Shown one piece after another: positions 11,438 to 21,500 of a stretch of 64,000 nucleotides of DNA (position 1 is the first letter of the stretch; the number at the start of each line of letters is the position of its first letter). The DNA is from Diogma glabrata (taxonomy: Eukaryota; Arthropoda; Insecta; Diptera; Cylindrotomidae). The position numbers were made by a program, and so were the translations under genes. The notes beneath the pieces are model-generated. The model saw only the letters and a program-made list of their open reading frames with translations, searched no databases and was not told the DNA's origin. The DNA is taken from NCBI GenBank assembly GCA_963693315.1, contig OY856186.1, positions 285,158,492 through 285,222,491 of the forward strand, in the 5' to 3' direction.

Positions 11438-12775
11438 ATGCCTTTTAAATATTCCGATTTCCCCGAAGAAAATTTGGACATTGTACGAATAACTATTTTA
11501 GACAATGTGAAGCATGACGATATTTTATCTCTTAATTTTATGAATGCTCCGCTTGCAGCAATTATTTGTGCAAATTTGTCCATTAAATGCAATGAGCGAA
11601 TGCGGTTGAGATTAAGAGATTTAATTCGTCGAAACAAATGCTTTGTTTCTAATCTCCTTGAAGCATCAAAAATAAGAGAAGACGCTTGTAAAGCTCTTAC
11701 ATTATCAAATAAAGGTTATATTTTGGATATTAACAGCGATAATTTATTTAATACTTCGAATGACATGCAAACGGATGATATATGTGAAAATAAAATTATG
11801 ATCGATTCAATAATGCTTGAACAAAACTGTGATATTATTGAAATTGATAATTCTATTTTCGACAATCAAATTATAGAACGTGATTTGATAGTGGATACTG
11901 AAGATGCTATTATAGTTTCTCCTTTGAATAAACCGTGTTCAGATTTGGAATATGCATGCTTGAATAAAGTTTTAGTAATACCAACCAAAATATGGGCTGA
12001 GATTTTCAATATGCAAACTCGTAAATTTGATAAATTTAAATATTCTTCCGTTTTCTCTGAACTACTCTCCAAAATGACTGGTTGCCTAATATGTGTTAAA
12101 GACAGCCAAGTTAACAAAAACTCTATTTGTATTCGTGCATATTGTGGACATAGAGATCTTAAAAACGGTACAGAATGTCGAAAATTTAAAATCACAAATA
12201 AAGGTCAAAAGACTAGTAATAGTTTTAATATAAGCGTTTCATCCCTCAAAACATTTCACCCTTACATAAAATCTCGTGTGGTTAGTCGATTTTATCGGCA
12301 GAAAGTAAAAGAAGCTTTGCTTACATCATCGGTTGAACGGCTATCGGAAAAATTATTTTTAAATGAGGATAAGGATTTTGTAAAGCAGAATAAAACCCTG
12401 TTGAATTTACCTACCGTAGATGTCTTACGAAAAATTAAGTCCGAAGCTCTAATGGGTCAAGATAATCATATGGATGATATCGAAGACATATACATAGAAA
12501 TACAAAAGACTAAAGGCACTGCTGATCAACATATACAGCAGTTGTCTAAATGGCCATTCTATGTTATTAGTTTTAGTAAAATACAAACCGAGATGATTAA
12601 ATTGATAACAGCTAAAAATTCGGACGCAAAGCTTGTCGTATATATGGATGCCACGGGCGGACTTGTACGACAACCAAATCCAGAAATGTCATCTGTTTTG
12701 TATTATGCTCTTATAATTGCCATAAAAAAAATGCACATGATCCAAGTGATCCCTTTCCTATTAGCGACTTTGTGA
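11438..12775 (+). CDS. MULE transposase, N-terminal part (Zn-binding region and first catalytic Asp)
   Basis: I chose the ATG at 11438 (MPFKYSDFPEEN), since no ATG lies further upstream in frame. Residues around 210-260 hold a Cys/His-rich segment (C-X2-C, then C-X4-C-X-H and a further Cys) resembling the WRKY/FLYWCH-type DNA-binding domain usual in Mutator-like transposases. A block reading PFYVISFSKIQ at about residue 375 precedes the first catalytic aspartate in MDATGG (codon 12647-12649, residue 404). The frame ends at a TGA at 12773-12775, but homology-like sequence continues in the -1 frame from the A8 run at 12724-12731. This is the front half of one transposase interrupted by a frameshift or recoding site. 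Confidence 0.75.
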   Translation: MPFKYSDFPEENLDIVRITILDNVKHDDILSLNFMNAPLAAIICANLSIKCNERMRLRLRDLIRRNKCFVSNLLEASKIREDACKALTLSNKGYILDINSDNLFNTSNDMQTDDICENKIMIDSIMLEQNCDIIEIDNSIFDNQIIERDLIVDTEDAIIVSPLNKPCSDLEYACLNKVLVIPTKIWAEIFNMQTRKFDKFKYSSVFSELLSKMTGCLICVKDSQVNKNSICIRAYCGHRDLKNGTECRKFKITNKGQKTSNSFNISVSSLKTFHPYIKSRVVSRFYRQKVKEALLTSSVERLSEKLFLNEDKDFVKQNKTLLNLPTVDVLRKIKSEALMGQDNHMDDIEDIYIEIQKTKGTADQHIQQLSKWPFYVISFSKIQTEMIKLITAKNSDAKLVVYMDATGGLVRQPNPEMSSVLYYALIIAIKKMHMIQVIPFLLATL

Positions 12776-14211
12776 GTGCAAGTCACAGTAGTCACAGTAT
12801 TGGAACTTGGCTCAGAGCATTCAAACGGTTTGTTTTAAATCAGACTCATAAATGGCCTATTTTTGATACAGTTGTTACCGATTTTAGTTTTGCAGAAATT
12901 AATGCCGTTTTAGAAGGCTTCAATAATTTAACTGTTATATATTATTTAAAACTATGCCATAAATCTATCATTTCGGCAAAATTAGCAAATTTAAACAAGT
13001 ATGTAAAAATATATCTTTGTTGCTCACATCTCCTTAAAAATTTAATGAATGATGTTAATGATTATTTTAGGGTATCCTCGAACGTATCAAAATATGTTAA
13101 AGAAATAGTGGCATCATTTTTCATAAGTAGTAATTATGAGAATATGAAACAAATTTTCCACCATTTTGTTTTACTATTAAAATCAAAATATACATCTCAC
13201 CAGACCGTTTCAGCTTTCAATCAAATAATTAAAAATACAATAGACATTGAAAGCATAACTTTGGAGGAAAACTACACCGCAAACATATACGAAGAAGGTG
13301 AACTCTTCCATAAAACTATTTACGAGCAAAGCCCCTTTTACCAAGACTTTTTAAGAATTTATACAGAGTGTTATATAGATGAAACCAACATACAACATCA
13401 GGTTGTTAATAACTTTTACAATCCCGGTTTTGCTGAAAAATTCGTAAAAAAATACATGACATACGTTCCATTGTGGTCACAACTAATTTATAATGAGGGT
13501 AGGCTTAGTAATAGCCATGTTGAAAATTACTTTTGTATTATCAAAAGACGTTGTCGTGAAGCATCACATTTAGGAAAGATGCCTACTAAGTGTCTTCGGT
13601 TTTTAAAAGAAGTAGAAACACGTAATAAATTAATTTATGAAAGATTTAAAACCGAAATTCCCAAAAGATCTTTGAAAGATTCACCTTTAAATTTAAAAAA
13701 AAAAGAGCTCACTTTGTTGGATTCTTTGAATAAAACTGAGATATGGCGCAAAAAAAATATTACAAGCAGTTCCTTAAAACATGCTTACTTCGGTTTAAAC
13801 AAATTAAAAGAATTTAACAAGAAATCTAAGACAGAAAAAACTGAAACAGCACTAAAAATTCAAATAAAGACGGCCTCTGATTACAAATTGTTAGATAAAA
13901 GCAAGAATTGTCAAACAAAAACATGGCTTTTATCTAATGGAAATTGTATAAAAACTGATTTTTATAAAAACACATGTGCTTTTGATGCAGCTCTACAGTG
14001 CATTGTAAATTTAAAATTAAAATTCAACTATCTATTCAAAGAATCATGTCCTATTTCAAATGTGGTAAATGCATTGTATAACGGGAACAGTCAACTGGCA
14101 GAACAATTAAGATACGATGCCCTTTTTTATATTAAAAAAAATTTGAATCATGATTTCGGTATGTTAAGCAATTGCGAGTGTAACATCACCCTCATATCGG
14201 ATTGTTTTTAA
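12730..14211 (+). CDS. MULE transposase catalytic core fused to USP-like Cys box
   Basis: This frame continues the upstream ORF after a -1 shift at the A8 run. It starts with DPFPISDFV, then shows the second catalytic Asp in VVTDFSF (12880-12882), a Mutator-typical C-x-H (CCSH, 13021-13029), and the catalytic Glu in NSHVENYF (13522-13524), completing a DDE triad. A Lys-rich linker follows. Then KNTCAFDAALQCI occurs (Cys codon 13975-13977), which matches the Cys box of ubiquitin-specific proteases, where the pattern is N-x-C-aromatic followed by an A-L-Q helix. Near the end comes C-E-C (14173-14181), possibly half of a zinc-finger pair. The frame stops at 14209-14211, and the rest of the module continues in another frame. 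The DDE identification is well supported; the peptidase link is by motif only. Confidence 0.75.
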   Translation, partial: NAHDPSDPFPISDFVSASHSSHSIGTWLRAFKRFVLNQTHKWPIFDTVVTDFSFAEINAVLEGFNNLTVIYYLKLCHKSIISAKLANLNKYVKIYLCCSHLLKNLMNDVNDYFRVSSNVSKYVKEIVASFFISSNYENMKQIFHHFVLLLKSKYTSHQTVSAFNQIIKNTIDIESITLEENYTANIYEEGELFHKTIYEQSPFYQDFLRIYTECYIDETNIQHQVVNNFYNPGFAEKFVKKYMTYVPLWSQLIYNEGRLSNSHVENYFCIIKRRCREASHLGKMPTKCLRFLKEVETRNKLIYERFKTEIPKRSLKDSPLNLKKKELTLLDSLNKTEIWRKKNITSSSLKHAYFGLNKLKEFNKKSKTEKTETALKIQIKTASDYKLLDKSKNCQTKTWLLSNGNCIKTDFYKNTCAFDAALQCIVNLKLKFNYLFKESCPISNVVNALYNGNSQLAEQLRYDALFYIKKNLNHDFGMLSNCECNITLISDCF

Positions 14212-14677
14212 GAGATATCCCTCTTGCGAATCAGAATTTTATTGTGAAACCTGTATGAAATTCACAACAGAAAAGCGACCGTATATTGCGATAGATACTT
14301 GTTTGCTAGAAAAACATGGCATTCGAGAATTGCAGAAGAGTTTTGTTTCGATACCACCAAAACGATGTTGTGGATTGATCTTACCTGCAAAATCTACGGT
14401 TTTTAACGAATATGCTATAATAAATACAGAATATCGCAATCCGGAAAAACAAAAACCTATAGCGCTGGATGACATCCAAAAACTTATACATATTAATAAT
14501 ATTAACTACGAAATTAATTCCTTAGTGCATTACAAGGATGATGGGAATCATTATACTGGATACTGCAAGAAATCTGAGTTTTGGGATGAATTTGATGACC
14601 TCAAAGAAAATATAGTAAAAATACGAAATTCGTCAAAATTAGTAGTACCACACTTAGTTTTCTATTCAAAAATGTAA
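14212..14677 (+). CDS. C-terminal USP-like His/Asp box of the transposase fusion
   Basis: Coding-like sequence resumes in the +1 frame relative to the upstream ORF. It first shows Cys at 14225-14227 and C-E-T-C starting at 14243, which with the upstream C-E-C could form the zinc-binding fingers found in many USPs. The segment GNHYTGYCKKSEFWDEFDDL (His codon 14549-14551, Asp pair 14594-14599) matches the His box of USP peptidases, in which G-H-Y-x-x-Y is followed by W-x-x-F-[DN]-D. The frame ends at 14677. About 155 codons are covered. It is unclear whether the shift near 14200 is a mutation, a sequencing error or a missed intron. No other domain was recognised. Confidence 0.65.
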
Positions 14678-14879
14678 ACATAAGTAACACAATATACTAT
14701 TATCGTTAAAAAATCACAACAGGCCAATTAAAAATAAAAATAAATGTATGTTACTATACAAAACTACTTTTTTCTACCATAAAAAAATCAATCAATTTTT
14801 TAATCTAGTAGATATAGTTATGATTTGATTGATTTTATGTATCCAAATATATATATTCAATTATATTTTAAATAAAAAA
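14678..14879 (+). other. 3' flank of the transposase gene
   Basis: AT-rich, no gene. AATAAAAATAAATG at about 14731-14744 offers a polyadenylation signal 55-65 bp after the stop codon. Confidence 0.4.
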
Positions 14880-14911
14880 CATATTCATTTAAAATGAATT
14901 AAAATATTTTA

Positions 14912-14957
14912 TTCCGACTAGTTTCGGCAATACTGTTTGAAAGCCATTTTCAAGGAA
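14912..14957 (-). ncRNA. Hammerhead-ribozyme-like motif of Penelope type, degenerate
   Basis: The minus strand reads CCTTGAAAATGGC ... GCCGAAACTAGTCGG. Penelope-like elements carry short-stem-III hammerhead motifs with CUGANGA and GAAA cores paired through GGC/GCC. Here the GCCGAAAC half and the GGC/GCC stem are kept, while CUGANGA is degenerate (TTGAAAA), so self-cleavage is doubtful. Confidence 0.4.
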
Positions 14958-15168
14958 AAAAGTATTAAGTGTATGTATAACATAAAAAAACATTTAATAT
15001 AAATAAAAAAAAAATAAATTAAATTGTCACCAAAGAATTAAATATTCTTATATATAATAAGAGTATTTATTTTTCATGATTTGCAAATCGTCAAATAAAA
15101 ATTTACCCATGACGTTAATGTCAATTATTGGTTTTAGACGAGTTTTATGAAACAAGTGTATATTAGAA

Positions 15169-15375
15169 CTAATTGAAAATAAAATTGTTATATGTTGAAT
15201 CGACATAATATGAATCAACTTGTCTATTTAAATTATCAGGTTTTTTCTTAATTAAAATTGCTTCTTTGAGTTTACGTTTAAAAGTATTATTTTCACGAGA
15301 ACAAATTCTATAGTCTTGCCAATCAATTCTATGTTGTGTTTCTACAACGTGTTGTGACAATCCACTATGAGCAGA
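15169..15375 (-). pseudogene. Penelope-like GIY-YIG endonuclease C-terminus
   Basis: About 65-68 codons of the C-terminal GIY-YIG module are readable without stops. The frame enters from the truncation point near 15375 and ends at a TAA ending at 15169. The GIY and YIG residues themselves lie upstream of the truncation and are absent, as is the whole reverse transcriptase, so the piece cannot function. Confidence 0.6.
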
Positions 15376-15418
15376 TGTATAATCTATATCTATATCTATA
15401 GATATAGATTATACATCT
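15373..15418. repeat. TA-rich palindrome
   Basis: AGATGTATAATCTATATCTA is followed, after a few bases, by its reverse complement, giving about 20-bp arms. It borders the Penelope-like fragment and may be its target or a hairpin-prone replication slip. Confidence 0.8.
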
Positions 15419-15504
15419 AGAGATATATCTATCAATTTGTATCCATGCAATTTAGGAACTTTTTAGCAGTTCAGATTTATATTAAAAAATTCAAGCGGCA
15501 GGTT

Positions 15505-18500
15505 GAGAGTACATATACTGAAACAAAATTAAATTTTGTAAAAATGAACGTTGGCTGTTGTAATTGATTGTGTGTGTAATATTTACAAAATTTCGACGTA
15601 ATTGGTTTATTAAAACATAAAAAAATTTATCAAAAATTAAATTAGTACGAAAAATACGAAAACTTATTATTTTTCCCAAAATTCTCAAAATTTTATCCAG
15701 GTAACTACACATACAAAAATTCTGGAAAAATCACATAATGTTCATTGAACCTTTTCCAATTACGAGCATTAATCATAATTTCCGGGCAAGGAACCGTTTT
15801 CACCTTACAAGCGTCTATCTCATTTTCCATTAAGATAGTAATATCGTGAAAGAACAAATTACGGGCTGAGAGTAGCATATACTGAAACAAAATTAAATTT
15901 TGTAAAAATGAACGTTGACTGTTGTAATTGATTATGTGTGTAATATTTACAAAATTTCGACATAATTGGTTTATTAAAACATAAAAAAATGTATCAAAAA
16001 TTAAATTAGTACGAAAAATACGAAAACTTATTATTTTTCCCAAAGTTCTTAAAATTTTATCCAGGTAACTACACATACAAAAATTCTGGAAAAATCACAT
16101 AATGTTCATTGAACCTTTTCCAATTAAGATCATTAATCATAATTTCCGGGCAAGGAACCGTTTTCAGCTTACAAGCGTCTATCTCATTTCCCATTAAGAT
16201 AGTAATATCGTGAAAGAACAAATTACGGGCTGAGAGTAGCATATACTGAAACAAAATTAAATTTTGTATAAATGAACGTTGGCTGTTGCAATTGATTATG
16301 TGTGTAATATTTACAAAATTTCGACGTAATTGATTTATTAAAACATAAAAAAATGTATCAAAAATTAAATTAGTACGAAAAATACGAAAGAAAAATTCGA
16401 AAACTTATTATTTTGCCCAAAGTTCTCAAAATTTTATCCAGGTTACACATACAAAAATTCTGGAAAAATCACATAATGTTCATTGAACCTTTTCCAATTA
16501 CAAGCATTAATCATAGTTTCCGGGCAAGGAACCGTTTTCAGCTTACAAGCGTCTATCTCATTTCCCATTAAGATAGTAATATCGTGAAAGAACAAATTAC
16601 GGGCTGAGAGTAGCATATACTGAAACGAAATTAAATTTTGTAAATCTGAACGTTGGCTGTTTTAATTGATTATGTGTGTAATATTTACAAAATTTCCGAC
16701 GTAATCGATTTATTAAAACATAAAAAAATTTATCAAAAATTAAATTAGTACGAAAAATACGAAAGAAAAATTCGAAAACTTATTATTTTGCCCAAAGTTC
16801 TCAAAATTTTATCCAGGTAACTACACATACAAAAATTCTGAAAAAATCACATAATGTTCATTGAACCTTTTCCAATTACGAACATTAATCATAATTTCCG
16901 GGCAAGGAACCGTTTTCAGCTTACAAGCGTCTATCTCATTTCCCATTAAGATAGTAATATCGTGAAAGAACAAATTACGGGCTGAGAGTAGCATATACTG
17001 AAACAAAATTAAATTTTGTAAATTGAACGTTGGCTGTTGTAATTGATTATGTGTGTAATATTTACAAAATTTCGACGTAATTGGTTTATTAAAACATAAA
17101 AAAATGTATCAAAAATTAAATTAGAACGAAAAATACGAAAACTTATTATTTTGCCCAAAGTTCTCAAAATTTTATCCATTTTTTAAAACTACACATACAA
17201 AAATTCTGGAAAAATCACATAATGTTCATTGAACCTTTTCCAATTAAGATCATTAATCATAATTTCCGGGCAAGGAACCGTTTTCAGCTTACAAGCGTCT
17301 ATCTCATTTTCCATTAAGATAGTAATATCGTGAAAGAAAAAATTACGGGCTGAGAGTAGCATATACTGAAACAAAATTAAATTTTGTAAAACTGAACGTT
17401 GGCTGTTTTAATTGATTTTGTGTGTAATATTTACAAAGTTTCGACATAATTGGTTTATTAAAACATAAAAAAATGTATCAAAAATTAAATTAGTACGAAA
17501 AATACGAAAACTTATTATTTTGCCCAAAGTTCTCAAAATTTTATCCAGGTAACTACACATACAAAAATTCTGGAAAAATCACATAATGTTCATTGAACCT
17601 TTTCCAATTAAGATCATTAATCATAATTTCCGGGCAAGGAACCGTTTTCAGCTTACAAGCGTCTATCTCATTTTCCATTAAGATAGTAATATCGTGAAAG
17701 AACAAATTACGGGCTGAGAGTAGCATATACTGAAACAAAATTAAATTTTGTAAAACTGAACGTTGGCTGTTTTAATTGATTTTGTGTGTAATATTTACAA
17801 AGTTTCGACATAATTGGTTTATTAAAACATAAAAAAATGTATCAAAAATTAAATTAGTACGAAAAATACGAAAACTTATTATTTTGCCCAAAGTTCTCAA
17901 AATTTTATCCAGGTAACTACACATACAAAAATTCTGGAAAAATCACATAATGTTCATTGAACCTTTTCCAATTACGAGCATTAATCATAGTTTCCGTGCA
18001 AGGAACGGTTTTCACCTTACAAGCGTCTATCTCATTTCCCATTAAGATAGTAATATCGTGAAAGAACAAATTACGGGCTGAGAGTAGCATATACTGAAAC
18101 AAAATTAAATTTTGTATAAATGAACGTTGGCTGTTGTAATTGATTATGTGTGTAATATTTACAAAATTTCGACGTAATTTATTTATTAAAACAAAAAAAA
18201 ATTTATCAAAAATTAAATTGGTACGAAAAATACGAAAACTTATTATTTTTCCCAAAGTTCTCAAAATTTTATCCAGGTAACTACACATACAAAAATTCTG
18301 AAAAAATCACATAATGTTCATTGAACCTTTTCCAATTACGAGCATTAATCATAGTTTCCGGGCAAGGAACCGATTTCACCTTACAAGCGTCTATCTCATT
18401 TCCCATTAAAATAGTAATGTCGTGAATGAACAAATTACGGGCTGAGAGTAGCATATACTGAAACAAATATTAAATTTTGTATAATTGAACGTTGGCTGTT

Positions 18501-21500
18501 GTAATAATTTATGTGTGTAATATTTACAAAATTTCGAAGAAATTGGTTTATTAAAACATAAAAAAATTTATCAAAAATTAAATTAGTACGAAAAATACGA
18601 AAACTTATTATTTTGCCCAAAGTTCTCAAAATTTTATCCAGGTAACTACACATACAAAAATTCTGGAAAAATCACATAATGTTCATTGAACCTTTTCAAA
18701 TTAAGATCATTAATCATAATATCCGGGCAAGGAACCGTTTTCACCTTACAAGCGTCTATCTCATTTCCCATTAAGATAGTAATATCGTGAAAGAACAAAT
18801 TACGGGCTGAGAGTAGCATATACTGAAACAAAATTAAATTTTGTAAAAATGAACGTTGGCTGCTGTAATTGATTATTTGTGTAATATTTACAAAATTTCG
18901 ACGTAATTGGTTTATTAAAACATAAAAAAATTTATCAAAAATTAAATTAGTACGAAAATACGAAAATTTATTATTTTGCCCAAAGTTCTCAAAATTTTAT
19001 CCAGGTAACTACACATACAAAAATTCTGGAAAAATCACATAATGTTCATTGAACCTTTTCCAATTACGACCATTAATCATAATTTCCGGGCAAGGAACCG
19101 TTTTCAGCTTACAAGCGTCTATCTCATTTCCCATTAAGATAGTAATATCGTGAAAGAACAAATTACGGGCTGAGAGTAGCATATACTGAAACAAAATTAA
19201 ATTTTGTAAAACTGAACGTCGGCTGTTTTAATTGATTTTGTGTGTAATATTTACAAAGTTTCGACATAATTGGTTTATTAAAACATAAAAAAATGTATCA
19301 AAAATTAAATTAGTACGAAAAATACGAAAACTTATTATTTTGCCCAAAGTTCTCAAAATTTTATCCAGGTAACTACACATACAAAAATTCTGGAAAAATC
19401 ACATAATGTTCATTGAACCTTTTCCAATTAAGATCATTAATCATAGTTTCCGGGCAAGGAACCGTTTTCAGCTTACAAGCGTCTATCTCATTTTCCATTA
19501 AGATAGTAATATCGTGAAAGAACAAATTACGGGCTGAGAGTAGCATATACTGAAACAAAATTAAATTTTGTAAAATTGAACGTTGGCTGTTGTAATTGAT
19601 TATGTGTGTAATATTTACAAAATTTCGACGTAATTGGTTTATTAAAACATAAAAAAATGTATCAAAAATTAAATTAGTACGAAAAATACGAAAACTTATT
19701 ATTTTGAACCAAAGTTCTCAAAATTTTATCCAGGTAACTACACATACAAAAATTCTGGAAAAATCACATAATGTTTATTGAACCTTTTCCAATTAAGATC
19801 ATTAATCATAATTTCCGGGCAAGGAACCGTTTTCAGCCTTCAAGCGTCTATCTCATTTTCCATTAAGATAGTAATATCGTGAAAGAAAAAATTACGGGCT
19901 GAGAGTAGCATATACTGAAACAAAATTAAATTTTGTAAAACTGAACGTTGGCTGTTTTAATTGATTTTGTGTGTAATATTTACAAAGTTTCGACATAATT
20001 GGTTTATTAAAACATAAAAAAATGTATCAAAAATTAAATTAGTACGAAAAATACGAAAACTTATTATTTTGCCCAAAGTTCTCAAAATTTTATCCAGGTA
20101 ACTACACATACAAAAATTCTGGAAAAATCACATAATGTTCATTGAACCTTTTCCAATTAAGATCATTAATCATAATTTCCGGGCAAGGAACCGTTTTCAG
20201 CTTACAAGCGTCTATCTCATTTTCCATTAAGATAGTAATATCGTGAAAGAACAAATTACGGGCTGAGAGTAGCATATACTGAAACAAAATTAAATTTTGT
20301 AAAACTGAACGTTGGCTGTTTTAATTGATTTTGTGTGTAATATTTACAAAGTTTCGACATAATTGGTTTATTAAAACATAAAAAAATGTATCAAAAATTA
20401 AATTAGTACGAAAAATACGAAAACTTATTATTTTGCCCAAAGTTCTCAAAATTTTATCCAGGTAACTACACATACAAAAATTCTGGAAAAATCACATAAT
20501 GTTCATTGAACCTTTTCCAATTACGAGCATTAATCATAGTTTCCGTGCAAGGAACGGTTTTCACCTTACAAGCGTCTATCTCATTTCCCATTAAGATAGT
20601 AATGTCGTGAAAGAACAAATTACGGGCTGAGAGTAGCATATACTGAAACAAAATTAAATTTTGTATAAATGAACGTTGGCTGTTGTAATTGATTATGTGT
20701 GTAATATTTACAAAATTTCGACGTAATTTATTTATTAAAACAAAAAAAAATTTATCAAAAATTAAATTGGTACGAAAAATACGAAAACTTATTATTTTTC
20801 CCAAAGTTCTCAAAATTTTATCCAGGTAACTACACATACAAAAATTCTGAAAAAATCACATAATGTTCATTGAACCTTTTCCAATTACGAGCATTAATCA
20901 TAGTTTCCGGGCAAGGAACCGATTTCACCTTACAAGCGTCTATCTCATTTCCCATTAAAATAGTAATGTCGTGAATGAACAAATTACGGGCTGAGAGTAG
21001 CATATACTGAAACAAATATTAAATTTTGTATAATTGAACGTTGGCTGTTGTAATAATTTATGTGTGTAATATTTACAAAATTTCGAAGAAATTGGTTTAT
21101 TAAAACATAAAAAAATTTATCAAAAATTAAATTAGTACGAAAAATACGAAAACTTATTATTTTGCCCAAAGTTCTCAAAATTTTATCCAGGTAACTACAC
21201 ATACAAAAATTCTGGAAAAATCACATAATGTTCATTGAACCTTTTCAAATTAAGATCATTAATCATAATATCCGGGCAAGGAACCGTTTTCACCTTACAA
21301 GCGTCTATCTCATTTCCCATTAAGATAGTAATATCGTGAAAGAACAAATTACGGGCTGAGAGTAGCATATACTGAAACAAAATTAAATTTTGTAAAAATG
21401 AACGTTGGCTGCTGTAATTGATTATTTGTGTAATATTTACAAAATTTCGACGTAATTGGTTTATTAAAACATAAAAAAATTTATCAAAAATTAAATTAGT

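Larger units (their letters stand above)
14880..15375 (-). mobile_element. Penelope-like element, 5'-truncated 3' fragment
   Basis: On the minus strand the frame ending at 15169 reads SQHVVETQHRIDW, then ENNTFKRKLKEAI and NLNR. These are hallmarks of the C-terminal GIY-YIG endonuclease region of Penelope-like elements (H-x(5)-H-x-I-D-W, then E-x(6)-R-x-x-K-E-A-I and N-L-N-R). Downstream lies a hammerhead-like segment of the type found in Penelope pseudo-LTRs. The 5' boundary abuts the palindromic TA-rich repeat at 15373. The fragment lies between the transposase gene and the right array, so it may be a later insertion into the composite element. Confidence 0.65.

Noticed and set aside
11866..12195. 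109-codon minus-strand frame within the transposase
   Set aside because: Shadow of the Cys/His-rich part of the MULE transposase.
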